Of a stretch of 64,000 nt of DNA, positions 8,574-17,243 are shown one piece after another. Source of the stretch: JAFGGT01 sp036733165 (lineage in GTDB: Archaea > Methanobacteriota_B > Thermococci > Methanofastidiosales > NM3); the NCBI GenBank assembly GCA_036733165.1, contig DAINBB010000005.1, forward strand, positions 1 through 64,000. The letters run 5' to 3'. The notes under the pieces are model-generated. The model made no database searches. It saw only the letters and a list, made by a program, of their open reading frames with translations, and was not told the origin of the DNA. Position numbers and translations under genes: made by a program. Numbering within the stretch: the stretch's first letter is position 1; every line of letters begins with the position of its first letter.

Positions 8574-9016
8574 TCCTTGACGTATCTCATCTCTAGGTAT
8601 TTGGACTTGAAACCCAGTCTCTCATAGAGTCTCTTGGCTGGGTTGTCATGCTCCACATGGAGGCAGATGTCGCCCTCGGCATCGTCCATGGCCTTCTTCA
8701 TCAGACCCTTCCCGATGCCCTTGCCCCGCTGTCCTTCCCTGACCGCGACGTAGACTATTATGTTCTCCGGAATGTATCCTGACATTCCTGTCCTGTTCGT
8801 GAGGAGGGCGCCAAGGACCTTCCCGTCCTCTGTCGCGAGATATGCGTCCCCGCCCCCGTTCTCGTCGAGGGAGTGGTCCAGGGCCTTGGCTATGTCATCC
8901 CTCTTGTCCGTGTACCTGCCCAGATGCTTGTGCAAAAAGTCCACATACATATCGTAGAATTCCTTATCAGAGAATCTTTCCTTCCCTATCCTTTCAATAT
9001 CCATCTTATCATCCAA
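8570..9016 (-). CDS. GNAT-family N-acetyltransferase
   Basis: 148 residues. The acetyl-CoA loop is VREGQRGKGIGKGLMKKAM (about 92-110), an example of the Q/RxxGxG/A motif. The C-terminal HVEHDNPAKRLYERLGFKSK is the usual GNAT ending. It is translationally coupled to the racemase downstream, so its substrate may be the same amino acid or a derivative. An alternative start is the ATG at 9004. A TATA-like AT-rich region lies near 9160-9170. Confidence 0.85.
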   Translation of the reverse strand: MDDKMDIERIGKERFSDKEFYDMYVDFLHKHLGRYTDKRDDIAKALDHSLDENGGGDAYLATEDGKVLGALLTNRTGMSGYIPENIIVYVAVREGQRGKGIGKGLMKKAMDDAEGDICLHVEHDNPAKRLYERLGFKSKYLEMRYVKE

Positions 9017-9483
9017 TCTTGGTGGAACGGTTTATCAAAACACCTGTCCGTGCATTCCGTCTAGGCCGAATATCATACAGGCCACTTCATCGGCGCACGT
9101 ATTCAAAAGCATAAGATTCTTTCTTTTCTGAATCAGAAGATTATATATCGTATCTCCACCATTATAAAAATAGAACAATATAGTTTATTATTCCAAATTA
9201 AGCTATAATAGACCTCTTTATAAATTTTATGGCATTATTTTCTATTATTTTTATCCTCTATTTTCTTTAATCATTTGTTTATTCCATCCCATTTTGGAAA
9301 CGGAAGAATTATGGGCGAGATATGGTATCCAATAGGTGCCAGAGACGACCATACCGACTTTCAATGTGTCAACGCGTTCCTTTTATCATGAGCTGTGTAT
9401 GGAAGGCTACGTATCGATAATCAGCGGGCAATGCTCGATGAAACATCAAAAAATGGATGAAAAAATGAGATAAGGTGAAAATA
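9017..9483. other. 467-bp gap upstream of the acetyltransferase
   Basis: Very AT-rich from about 9110 to 9295, with several TATA-like strings that could start the acetyltransferase-racemase message on the minus strand. A more GC-balanced island follows (about 9295-9440) with a short inverted element, GGTAT near 9330 and ATACC near 9352. No protein frame with a ribosome site and no tRNA were found. The right end holds the rubrerythrin terminator. Confidence 0.4.
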
Positions 9484-9487
9484 TCAC
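9447..9487 (-). terminator. Terminator after rubrerythrin
   Basis: Reading on the minus strand, GGTGA-TATTT-TCACC (9487-9473) forms a short hairpin overlapping the rbr stop region. Two runs of six T follow (9463-9447), the oligo-T pattern at which archaeal RNA polymerase stops. Confidence 0.55.
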
Positions 9488-10059
9488 CAATTCTCTGCGA
9501 GAAGCTCGAAATATTTTTGTTCATGGGCGCATGCGGGACAGATCTCCGGAGCCTCGGTGCCGACGTGAAGGTATCCGCAGTTGCTGCATCTCCAGACGAC
9601 CACCGTGTCCTTCTTGAACATCTTCCCCTTCTTGAGATTGTCGAGGAGCTTGAGATACCTTTTCTCATGCTGTTTCTCGGCGACCGCTATTGCCCTCATG
9701 GCGTCCGCTATCTCCTTGAATCCTTCCTTTTCGGCAATGTCCGCGAACTCCGGGTACATCACGGTGTGCTCGTGATTCTCGCCGTTCGCCGCTTCCTGAA
9801 GGTTCTCTGCCGTCGTTCCTATGACGCCGGCTGGGAAGGATCCAGTTATCTCGACCTCGCCCCCTTCAAGGAACTTGAAAAGTCTTTTCGCATGTTCCCT
9901 CTCGTTGTCGGCGGTCTCCAGGAATATGTTGCTTATCTGGATGTATCCCTCCTTCTTCGCCTTGGATGCGAAGTACGTGTACCTGTTCCTTGCCTGCGAC
10001 TCGCCAGCAAATGCCGTAAGTATGTTCTTTTCCGTTTGTGTTCCCTTTAGGCTCTTCAT
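9484..10059 (-). CDS. rbr: Rubrerythrin
   Basis: 191 residues. An N-terminal four-helix diiron domain has the Glu/His ligands in FAGESQARNRYTY, ETADNEREHAKR, MYPEFADIAEKEG and VAEKQHEKRY. A C-terminal rubredoxin-like domain has CSNCGYLHVG and CPACAHEQ (CxxC-x12-CxxC). It reduces hydrogen peroxide to water with electrons from rubredoxin or similar donors in the cytosol of anaerobes. It starts five bases after the superoxide reductase stop, so the two form an oxidative-stress operon. Confidence 0.96.
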   Translation of the reverse strand: MKSLKGTQTEKNILTAFAGESQARNRYTYFASKAKKEGYIQISNIFLETADNEREHAKRLFKFLEGGEVEITGSFPAGVIGTTAENLQEAANGENHEHTVMYPEFADIAEKEGFKEIADAMRAIAVAEKQHEKRYLKLLDNLKKGKMFKKDTVVVWRCSNCGYLHVGTEAPEICPACAHEQKYFELLAENW

Positions 10060-10063
10060 ATTA

Positions 10064-10444
10064 TCACATCTTCTTTGTCCATAGGCCGTGCACGTTGCAG
10101 TGCTCCCTGACCTCGATTATATCGTCGGTTATCTTGAACGTTGCCTCTGCCGGGGCGTTCGGCTTGAGGAATCTTGTGCACTTGCCATCCTTCGTTATTA
10201 CCTCTATCCACTCTATGTGGTGGGCATCCTCCATGGGATGTGGCACTTCCCCCACCTTCACCTTGACGTTTTCGCCCTCAGACTCTACCACAGGGACATG
10301 CTTCTCCAGTCCCATGTCGGCCGTCTTCGCCTCTAGAAGCACCATGGGCTGCCCGCAGCAGACGAGCTGGCCGGCGCCCCCGTCGTAGACCTCTACGATG
10401 TTACCACAAACCTCACATTTGTAGAATTGCAATCTCTTTGCCAT
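10064..10444 (-). CDS. dfx: Desulfoferrodoxin (superoxide reductase)
   Basis: 126 residues. The N-terminal desulforedoxin domain holds CEVCG (about 10-14) and CCGQP (about 29-33). The superoxide reductase domain has HPMEDAHHIEWIEV and the C-terminal CNVHGLW, the four-His one-Cys iron site. It reduces superoxide to peroxide, which the rubrerythrin encoded next to it then removes. A strong AGGAGGT ribosome site stands seven bases upstream. It overlaps a palindrome that probably serves as operator. Confidence 0.95.
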   Translation of the reverse strand: MAKRLQFYKCEVCGNIVEVYDGGAGQLVCCGQPMVLLEAKTADMGLEKHVPVVESEGENVKVKVGEVPHPMEDAHHIEWIEVITKDGKCTRFLKPNAPAEATFKITDDIIEVREHCNVHGLWTKKM

Positions 10445-10452
10445 AGATATAC

Positions 10453-10477
10453 CTCCTAAGGAGTACTATCTTAGGAG
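10453..10477. promoter_or_regulatory. Palindromic operator before dfx-rbr
   Basis: CTCCTAAG (10453-10460) and CTTAGGAG (10470-10477) form a perfect 8-bp inverted repeat with a 9-bp spacer. On the minus strand it lies between a TATA-like CATATTAATA (10487-10478) and the dfx start at 10444, and covers the predicted transcription start and ribosome site. A regulator bound here would block initiation, so redox or metal-dependent repression is likely. The regulator is not identifiable. Confidence 0.55.
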
Positions 10478-10502
10478 ATATTAATATGTTTGCCAAAGTT
10501 AA

Positions 10503-11168
10503 TCATTTGAAAATCTCACCTTTCTCCATGTACCAGAATAAGAGGTCTAAGTGGTCCATGGGGATGCCGACCTTGTCCGAGAATTCCTTCATCTTGGACT
10601 CGATCTCGCAATACTTCCTTGGCCCCATGCTTTTGGGAATGTCCTCCAGGGCTCCGCCGGAAACGAGATTCCTGAGGATGTGGCGGTCCAGTATGGCCAT
10701 GTCGCTGCCCCATCCGATGTTCCTCAAAAAGTGGCTGGCCTCCTTGTAGCCAATGCCCTTGATGTTGTCCACGAGCCATGTCCTGGCCTGGCAGGGGTCT
10801 GTGAATCCCTCCAATACTGTCTTTATGTCCGGCCCCTCGGTGAACATGGTCCTGGCATCCACGAAGTACCGCGACTTGTTGTTCTTGAATCTCGCCCCCT
10901 TTCCCAGCACATGCGCGAGCTCGTCCCTTCCGATGGTCATGATGTTCCCCTGTCCCTTTAGGTCAGAGATTATGCTCCAGCACCTATGCGCGTTCGACTG
11001 CGGGGTGAGTATGCAGAACAGCAGTTCCACGAGGACGTCTTCGGAGCCGCCGTACCTCCAGATGCGGCCGAACTCCTCCAGCCTCTCCTCTATCTGGGTG
11101 TCTATAAGTTGGTGGACCCTCTTCAACTCATTTAAATAGTCTTTCTTGACGCTTTTCCTAAACTCCAT
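10503..11168 (-). CDS. ogg: 8-oxoguanine DNA glycosylase/lyase, Ogg2 type
   Basis: 221 residues of the helix-hairpin-helix-GPD family, closest to the archaeal Ogg2 enzymes. The HhH with catalytic Lys is IKGIGYKEASHFLRNIG (about 137-153), and the catalytic Asp is in MAILDRHILRNL (about 158-169). It excises 8-oxoguanine from DNA and nicks the abasic site. It lies just upstream of dfx-rbr in the same direction, giving a cluster of oxidative-damage genes. An AT-rich TATA-like sequence near 11190 suggests a leaderless message. Confidence 0.85.
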   Translation of the reverse strand: MEFRKSVKKDYLNELKRVHQLIDTQIEERLEEFGRIWRYGGSEDVLVELLFCILTPQSNAHRCWSIISDLKGQGNIMTIGRDELAHVLGKGARFKNNKSRYFVDARTMFTEGPDIKTVLEGFTDPCQARTWLVDNIKGIGYKEASHFLRNIGWGSDMAILDRHILRNLVSGGALEDIPKSMGPRKYCEIESKMKEFSDKVGIPMDHLDLLFWYMEKGEIFK

Positions 11169-11266
11169 GAACTTCGACCTTTTTTTGAAATTATAAGCAT
11201 ATTTATGCGTTTTCCAGTGGAAATAAAGGGGTATATTTGGTATTGCTCATATATACTTAGGTATTA

Positions 11267-12325
11267 TTATACATTATTGTGATTATGGGAGATGTCAAAC
11301 AAGGCATCCATGTTCATATACAAGTGCATGAACGCCAGGAATATCAGCATGGGGAGGAAGAGAACGCTGCCGGGGGTCACTACGGACGTCTCTTTATAAG
11401 AACCATATGACTGTACCAGCGCCTCTACGGCGAAGAGCACCATGATCGCGTCATATCTTCCGAAAACGATGCACAGCGGAATTACCATGACATCGAGGAT
11501 CGAGATCATGTATCCCTTTAAAAAGGTCCGCATCGGAATCCCCATAGCCCTCATCTCTTCGAGCGTGCCCCGCGCCCACCTGGACCGCTGCCTGAGATAG
11601 TCCCCGAACCCAGACGGCATCGATGTGCGGGCCCTGGCAAGCGGCTCGTAGCATATCCTCGCCCCGCCTCGCCTGATCCTTGCGGTATGCTCGAAGTCTT
11701 CGACACACGACTCCCTGAAGGGATTTTTCATGAGCAAGTCCCTTCTGAAGGCGGCCAATGGCCCGGATACAGTCTCCACGGCGCCTTCGGACCTCCTGAA
11801 CATCGATATCCTCAGGTGTTCCTGCGCCTGGACCCTGCCGATGACGGATCCGTTCCCCTTGACGAATAGGTTCCCGGCCACTGCATCGCATTCGTCCAGC
11901 CTGCGGGAGAGGATGGCTATAGCGTCACTGTCGACCTCTGTGTCCGCATCCACCATCACGACGTGCTCGTGCCTCGCCAGCGCCGCGCCCCTGTTGAGGG
12001 CGGACCATTTGCCAACATGCCCCTCATGGACTATGACGATCCTCCTGTCATCGACTTCCCTGCACTGCCCCAATGTGTCGTCGGTCGAGCCGTCGTCCAC
12101 CACGATGATCTCGCTCCCCTCCGGCAGGATTCCGGAGATTATAGACTCGAGCGTCCCCCGTATGGTCCTTTGTGCGTTGTAGGCCGCTACGATGACGCTT
12201 ACCGGCTCACCGGACGTGCGGGCCTGACCGCCATGCGATCCGGAAATGTATCTTGCCAGCAGGGAGATGTCAAGCAGGGAGATGGCAATGGCGGGAACAA
12301 GAGCTACCAGGCCCCATTCTGTCAA
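11267..12325 (-). CDS. Membrane family-2 glycosyltransferase
   Basis: 352 residues. One N-terminal membrane helix (about 5-26) is followed by a GT-A domain with VSVIVAAYNAQRTI, IIVVDDGSTDD, MVDADTEVD (the DxD nucleotide-sugar site) and RQRSRWARG, the Q/RxxRW motif of processive enzymes. Two further hydrophobic segments (about 275-295 and 315-335) lie at the C terminus. It probably polymerises or transfers a surface sugar. Its start overlaps the glyA stop by four bases, an odd pairing given unrelated functions. Confidence 0.82.
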   Translation of the reverse strand: MTEWGLVALVPAIAISLLDISLLARYISGSHGGQARTSGEPVSVIVAAYNAQRTIRGTLESIISGILPEGSEIIVVDDGSTDDTLGQCREVDDRRIVIVHEGHVGKWSALNRGAALARHEHVVMVDADTEVDSDAIAILSRRLDECDAVAGNLFVKGNGSVIGRVQAQEHLRISMFRRSEGAVETVSGPLAAFRRDLLMKNPFRESCVEDFEHTARIRRGGARICYEPLARARTSMPSGFGDYLRQRSRWARGTLEEMRAMGIPMRTFLKGYMISILDVMVIPLCIVFGRYDAIMVLFAVEALVQSYGSYKETSVVTPGSVLFLPMLIFLAFMHLYMNMDALFDISHNHNNV

Positions 12326-13587
12326 TCTATCTCATCCCATTCGTATCCGAAGAGCACCTTCTGGTAGTCATTCCTGAAGGACGACACCTCGTCGCCGACG
12401 CGCTTGGGGTCCTTCTTGTCCTTCACCACCATCTTGAAGAATCTTGCCACATCCTGCATCTCGCTCTCCCTCATCCCGACCCTTGTCAGCTCGGAGACGC
12501 CTATCCTGATTCCGGATGGGTTCTCAGAGTCCTCTATCGGGTCCCATGGGAGGAGATTCTTGTTGATGATGATGTTGGCGCCCTCGAGGGACTCGGCCAC
12601 CCACTTCCCGCCGCCGTCCTTTGAGACATCCGCCACGACCTGGTGGCTCTGGGTGTATCCCTTGTGCTCGCAAAGGACGTTGAAGCCCTCCGCCGCCATC
12701 GCCCCCGCAAGGGCCTGGGCGTTTTTCACCACCTGTCTCGCATAGTCCTTGCCGAACTCCAGCATCTCTGCCGCGGCTATGCCCTTGGCAGCCACATGGT
12801 GAAGATGGTGATTCGAGAGCACTCCTGGAAATATGCCCCATTGCAGCTTGGCAAGGCGCTCGTTCTCGAGGCCCCTTGTCACTATGAGCCCGCCCTGGGG
12901 TCCGAAGAATGTCTTGTGCGTGCTTCCGGAGAGCACCTTGGCACCCTCGCCGAGCGGGTCCTGGAACTGCTTGCCCGCTATCAGGCCCAGAACATGCGCG
13001 CCGTCGTAGGCGATCGTTGCCCCGACCTCGTTGGCGGCGTCAACTGCATCCTTCACGGGATGCGGGAAAAGGTAGAGCGAAGCGCCAAAGAGCACGATCT
13101 TCGGCCTTTTCTCCCTGATGTCCCTTACCATCTGGTCAACATCGATGCACATGTCCTCGTTTATGAATGGGAAGGTCGCTACACGAAGGCATCTCATTCC
13201 CGCCGAGCCGAACGTCGTATGGCTGATATGTCCTCCCTGGCTCGTGTGCAGCGCCATCAGAAGGTCGTTGTCCTCGGCCAGGCCGAAGAACATGGCCATG
13301 TTGGCGTTCGTGCCGGATATGGGCCTCAGGTCCACGTACTCGGCGTCGAAGAGCTTGTAGAACAAGGAGTTCGACGCGAGCTCCACCTCGTCGAAGTACT
13401 TGCACCCTTGGTAGAATCTCGCCTTCGGCCACCCCTCTGCGTACTTGTGCGAGAGCCCGGATGCAACGGCCCTCTCGACCGCCTTGGAAGTGATGTTCTC
13501 GGAGGCTATCATGTTCAGTGACCTTGACCTCCATTCCTCGTGAGACAATATATTTTTCCTAATATTCGAGAGTTCATCGATTACCAT
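12322..13587 (-). CDS. glyA: Serine hydroxymethyltransferase
   Basis: 421 residues. Interconverts serine and glycine with a C1-carrying pterin. It starts with the typical HEEWRSRSLNMIASENITS, has SHKYAEGWPKARFYQG in the active site, and VLSGSTHKTFFGPQGG with the PLP lysine. Archaeal forms may use tetrahydromethanopterin or tetrahydrofolate, which cannot be told here. It is the first gene of a two-gene run with the glycosyltransferase. Confidence 0.93.
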   Translation of the reverse strand: MVIDELSNIRKNILSHEEWRSRSLNMIASENITSKAVERAVASGLSHKYAEGWPKARFYQGCKYFDEVELASNSLFYKLFDAEYVDLRPISGTNANMAMFFGLAEDNDLLMALHTSQGGHISHTTFGSAGMRCLRVATFPFINEDMCIDVDQMVRDIREKRPKIVLFGASLYLFPHPVKDAVDAANEVGATIAYDGAHVLGLIAGKQFQDPLGEGAKVLSGSTHKTFFGPQGGLIVTRGLENERLAKLQWGIFPGVLSNHHLHHVAAKGIAAAEMLEFGKDYARQVVKNAQALAGAMAAEGFNVLCEHKGYTQSHQVVADVSKDGGGKWVAESLEGANIIINKNLLPWDPIEDSENPSGIRIGVSELTRVGMRESEMQDVARFFKMVVKDKKDPKRVGDEVSSFRNDYQKVLFGYEWDEID

Positions 13588-13649
13588 TATACCACTACAT
13601 AATGATATGTGGATGGATATTTTAATCTATGTGAGGGAACGAAAGGCCG

Positions 13650-14297
13650 TCATTTGAAAATCACTGTCTTGAGGAAGTTGAAGATATCCTTTATGGAAAA
13701 GTTGAACTCTGAGCCGTCCTGGTATACTATGCTTATGGGCACCTCCCCTATCCTGAGCTTCATCTTCGCCGCCTTCACCAGCATCTCCGTCTCTATCTCG
13801 AATCTCTTCGCTTTGAGGTGCATCTCAATGAGTCTCTCCTTCCTGATGGCCCTGAAACCGCTCTGCGTGTCCCTTATCCTTATTCCCAGGGAAAGCCTTA
13901 CCAGGGACGTCGATATCTTGTTTGACACCTTCCTTAGAAGCGGCATACCCTTTGTATCGTAGAGCCTTCTGGAACCGATCACCATGTCGTATCCACCATC
14001 GGAGATCATGGACACCAACCGGGGTATGTCCTCCGGAATGTGCTGGAGGTCCCCGTCTATGAACACTATGATGTCCCCCGTGGCGTTCTCAGTGCCCGTG
14101 ATCATCGCCTGCCCCTTGCCCATGTTCCTCTCATGGGCTATGACCCTGGCCCTTGTGGTCTCTGCGATCTCTCTGGTCCTGTCCTTGGACCCGTCGTCGA
14201 CGACTATCACCTCATACTCCTTTGGACATCTGTTGACGACCTCTGAGACGCTTCTTTCGATGTTGTAGGACGGTATGATCACTGAAACCTTTTCCAT
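13650..14297 (-). CDS. Dolichyl-phosphate-mannose-synthase-like glycosyltransferase
   Basis: 215 residues of GT family 2: KVSVIIPSYN, VIVVDDGSKDRT, FIDGDLQHIPEDI (DxD) and IGSRR. RDTQSGFRAIRKE is the block typical of DPM1-like enzymes. It probably transfers mannose or glucose from a nucleotide sugar to a polyprenyl phosphate for glycoprotein or glycolipid assembly. The frame stays open upstream, but homology begins at the ATG at 14297. No membrane helices are seen, so it is presumably membrane-associated only through its lipid substrate. Confidence 0.84.
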   Translation of the reverse strand: MEKVSVIIPSYNIERSVSEVVNRCPKEYEVIVVDDGSKDRTREIAETTRARVIAHERNMGKGQAMITGTENATGDIIVFIDGDLQHIPEDIPRLVSMISDGGYDMVIGSRRLYDTKGMPLLRKVSNKISTSLVRLSLGIRIRDTQSGFRAIRKERLIEMHLKAKRFEIETEMLVKAAKMKLRIGEVPISIVYQDGSEFNFSIKDIFNFLKTVIFK

Positions 14298-14400
14298 AGA
14301 TTCAATCTCTACATCCTTTTTAAAATCCTTTTTGATGATTCCTTGCCGATTTGGACCCCAATCCGTATTGTGGATAAAAAAAGTAAAATGACATGATAGC

Positions 14401-14412
14401 AATATATTTAAA
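14401..14412 (+). promoter_or_regulatory. TATA box of the MBF1 gene
   Basis: AATATATTTAAA is centred about 27 bp before position 14433, predicting a short leader of about 15 bases before ATG 14449 in which GTGAT (14440-14444) could act as a weak ribosome site. Confidence 0.5.
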
Positions 14413-14448
14413 CTAAATTCAAAAAATGGATTTAACAATGTGATAGAG

Positions 14449-14934
14449 ATGATTTGTGAGATATGTGGCAGGGAGTTCGGCGGCAACGGTTTTAAGATAA
14501 TTGTGGAAGGTGCAGAGCTCAAGGTCTGTCCCAACTGCAAAAAGTTCGGCACTGCTCCGAATGTCAAGCGGAAGGTGCCCCAGGGGGGTGCCCCTCCAGG
14601 ATTCGGCCCAGCATCAAAACCGAAGACCAGCGGCCCTAGGCGGCCCAAAGACAGAAGCTTGGAGCTTGTGGAGGACTACAACGTCCTGGTAAAGAACAGG
14701 AGAGAGGAGATGGGACTTTCACAGTCAGACCTGGGAAAGCTCGTCAATGAGAAGGAGTCCCTCATCCACCGGATAGAGACCAAGAACATAAGGCCCTCGA
14801 CCAAGGTGGCAAAGAAACTGGAGAAGGCATTGGACCTGAAGTTGCTGGAATCCATTGAAGATGTCGATGTCGAGTCAAAACGTTCCCTGAATCAAGGATT
14901 GACCATAGGCGACATCATAAAGTTCAAGAAGTAG
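14449..14934 (+). CDS. Multiprotein bridging factor 1 (MBF1)
   Basis: 161 residues. An N-terminal zinc ribbon (CEICGREF, CPNCKKFG) is joined by a Pro/Gly/Lys-rich linker (about 45-70) to a helix-turn-helix of the cro type, LSQSDLGKLVNEKESLIHRIE (about 94-114). This is the standard archaeal MBF1 layout; the protein contacts the ribosome or the transcription machinery. The ATG at 14449 is preferred over an in-frame GTG at 14440, since the GTGAT there looks like the ribosome site. It stops at TAG. Confidence 0.9.
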   Translation: MICEICGREFGGNGFKIIVEGAELKVCPNCKKFGTAPNVKRKVPQGGAPPGFGPASKPKTSGPRRPKDRSLELVEDYNVLVKNRREEMGLSQSDLGKLVNEKESLIHRIETKNIRPSTKVAKKLEKALDLKLLESIEDVDVESKRSLNQGLTIGDIIKFKK

Positions 14935-15249
14935 AGGGCCGTTCCAACGGTTCTTTCATTTTTGATCGACCCTACCTTATCATCTTCCCACCCCATTTGG
15001 CATCATCGTCCCCAACAGGCATTCTGGTGTTTCTTACATGAAAATAAGGCGAATATGCATTTCGTTCGGTTGCGGCACTAATTATAAAAAAGATTAGCTG
15101 CATTTAGTTCTGAACAGAAATAAGAGGGGGGTTTGGACGGATTCTAAAATATATGGTAGTCATACCTTATGGCGCGAAATATCAATCTATTTTTCAAACC
15201 GTTTCCCTAACGCGGCCCCCCTTCATTTATTATCTGGGAGTTGATTTGT
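14935..15249. other. 315-bp gap between MBF1 and RACo
   Basis: No coding frame was found. A TATA-like TTATAAAAAAG lies near 15080-15092 and another AT-rich box, CTAAAATATATGG, near 15145-15157. A G6 run (15126-15131) and a C6 run (15215-15220) could pair loosely, but the stem is not extended and it is not called a structure. Confidence 0.35.
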
Positions 15250-17079
15250 TTGGCAAAGGTCTCAGTATCGCCGTTTGACAAGAGCATCGACATAGAATCT
15301 GGAAAGACTGTTCTTGACGCATTGAATATCCTTGGGATTCCCATTGAGGTTATCTGCGGAGGAAAGGGAACTTGTGGAAAATGCAAGGTAATAATCGAGG
15401 ATCAGGAGAACGTATCTCCGTTGTCTGCGATGGAGCGGAAACTTCTTTCCGACAAAGAGCTTTGTGAACATTACAGACTGGCCTGCCTCGTGGCCGTGAA
15501 CGATGACGTTTCGGTCTTCGTTCCGGAGTTCTCGCTCCAGAGGGAGCTTAGGATACTTGCCAACGGCCAGACCGTTGATGTGGTGCTGGACCCTCCTGTC
15601 AAGAAGGTGAATCTCCTGTTGCCGAAACCTGTGCTCGGGGACCACATAAGCTTCGAGGAACTGGTCGTGTCCGGGCTCGGGCTCGAAGGATGCGGAATTG
15701 ACTACATGGCCATAAAGAACATCTCGGAGACGATAAAGGATTCCAACTTCGACATCGATGTGGTCTTTTTGAACAAGAACATAATCAGTGTCATGCCCCA
15801 TAACAATCCCGGAAAGATATATGGTGCGGCAATGGACATCGGTTCCACAACGGTTGTCATCTACCTGATGGACCTTCAGACCGGAGAAGTTGTGGACATC
15901 GAGTCGATGTTGAATCCGCAGGTGAGGTACGGCGAGGATGTGATATCAAGGATCACCTATTCGATACAGTACGGGATCAAGGATGTCCATGACATAATAC
16001 TGGAGGGTGTCAACTCGATGCTGAGGACGCTATGCCAGAGGAACGACATCGATTCCAACTCGGTCGTGGAGATGACCGTTGTCGGGAATACGGCAATGCA
16101 CCACATATTTCTGAACATACAGCCGAAGAGCATATCTCTTTCGCCTTTCACTCCCACAGTGAAGAAGTCCCTTGACCTGAAGGCAAGGGACATTGGCCTG
16201 ATGATAAATCCTTCCGCGAACATACATGTACTTCCCGTAATCGCGGGTTTTGTCGGTGCGGACACCGTCGGGGTCCTGATGGCCACGGACATGTACCACA
16301 GCGACCAGGTGGCTCTTGCCATAGATGTGGGAACCAACGGGGAGCTGGTCCTTGGGAACAGGGACAAGATGGTAAGCTGCTCATGCGCAGCGGGCCCGGC
16401 CCTCGAAGGGGGCGAGATCAAGTTCGGTATGAGGGCATCACCCGGCGCAATAGAGGACGTGGTAATCAACAAGTACACGCTTGAACCGGAATACAAGACG
16501 ATAAAGAACAAGAAACCTGTCGGCATCTGCGGCTCCGGCATCATCGACGTGGTCGCGGAGATGCTCAAGATAGGCATTATCAACAGTTCCGGAAGGATGG
16601 TGGACCTCGGTTCGGACAGGATAAGGAAGGACCCTTCCACGGGGCTGTTGGAGTATGTCCTTGAATGGAAGGAGAACGCGGGAATCGACAAGGACATAGT
16701 CATAACCGCGGCCGATGTCAGGGAGGTCCAGTTGGCCAAGGGTGCAATATACTCCGGGGCCCTCATACTTGTCGAGAGGCTTGGGATAGGCTTCGAGGAT
16801 CTGGACAAGATATATCTTGCCGGAGCCTTCGGCAACTATATAGACATAGAGAACGCGGTCAGGATGGGCCTGCTCCCGGACATACCCCTTGAGAAGATCA
16901 AGTCTGTCGGCAATGCCGCGGGCGAAGGGGCAAAGCTTTCGCTCCTCTCAAATTTGAAGAGGTCCGAGGAGAACAAGCTCTCAAAGGTAGTGAGCTACAT
17001 AGAGCTCGCATCACACGACGATTTCCAAAACATCTTCGTGAACTCTTTGAACTTCCCCGAGTTCAAGTGTCCAACCTGA
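15250..17079 (+). CDS. Corrinoid-protein reductive activator (RACo-type)
   Basis: 609 residues. RACo/RamA-type ATPases return inactive Co(II) corrinoid methyltransferase proteins to Co(I). This one is the RACo layout: an N-terminal plant-type 2Fe-2S domain (about 1-95, cysteines in VICGGKGTCGKC and in RLACLVAV), a middle linker, and a DUF4445/ASKHA ATPase region (about 190-600) with AMDIGSTTVVIYLMD, VVGNTAMHHIF, AIDVGTNGELVLG and IYLAGAFGN. The TTG at 15250 is chosen because GGAG (15237-15240) is nine bases away; the TTG at 15241 is too close. Its presence implies corrinoid-dependent methyl transfer. Confidence 0.9.
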   Translation: MAKVSVSPFDKSIDIESGKTVLDALNILGIPIEVICGGKGTCGKCKVIIEDQENVSPLSAMERKLLSDKELCEHYRLACLVAVNDDVSVFVPEFSLQRELRILANGQTVDVVLDPPVKKVNLLLPKPVLGDHISFEELVVSGLGLEGCGIDYMAIKNISETIKDSNFDIDVVFLNKNIISVMPHNNPGKIYGAAMDIGSTTVVIYLMDLQTGEVVDIESMLNPQVRYGEDVISRITYSIQYGIKDVHDIILEGVNSMLRTLCQRNDIDSNSVVEMTVVGNTAMHHIFLNIQPKSISLSPFTPTVKKSLDLKARDIGLMINPSANIHVLPVIAGFVGADTVGVLMATDMYHSDQVALAIDVGTNGELVLGNRDKMVSCSCAAGPALEGGEIKFGMRASPGAIEDVVINKYTLEPEYKTIKNKKPVGICGSGIIDVVAEMLKIGIINSSGRMVDLGSDRIRKDPSTGLLEYVLEWKENAGIDKDIVITAADVREVQLAKGAIYSGALILVERLGIGFEDLDKIYLAGAFGNYIDIENAVRMGLLPDIPLEKIKSVGNAAGEGAKLSLLSNLKRSEENKLSKVVSYIELASHDDFQNIFVNSLNFPEFKCPT

Positions 17080-17094
17080 ATACGGGATTTATTT

Positions 17095-17108
17095 CCTTTT
17101 TTTCCTTT
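17095..17108 (+). terminator. Oligo-T terminator after RACo
   Basis: A pyrimidine stretch with a run of seven T followed by CCTTT lies 16 bases after the stop codon. This is a typical archaeal intrinsic termination signal, with no hairpin needed. Confidence 0.45.
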
Positions 17109-17243
17109 AATTATATTAAAAAACGCATGTTAAAATGTATAAATCATATTATATGTGGAGCATAAATAATAGCTTCTAAATAGGTGCCCATCCATGCCCT
17201 GCCAATTGGGGCCTTATGCGCAAAGCCGGATATTACCACAACG

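Noticed and set aside
15120..15240. Possible cobalamin riboswitch or structured RNA before RACo from G6 and C6 runs
   Set aside because: The complementary runs are not extended by further pairing, no B12-box-like sequence is visible, and the spacing includes no conserved elements.
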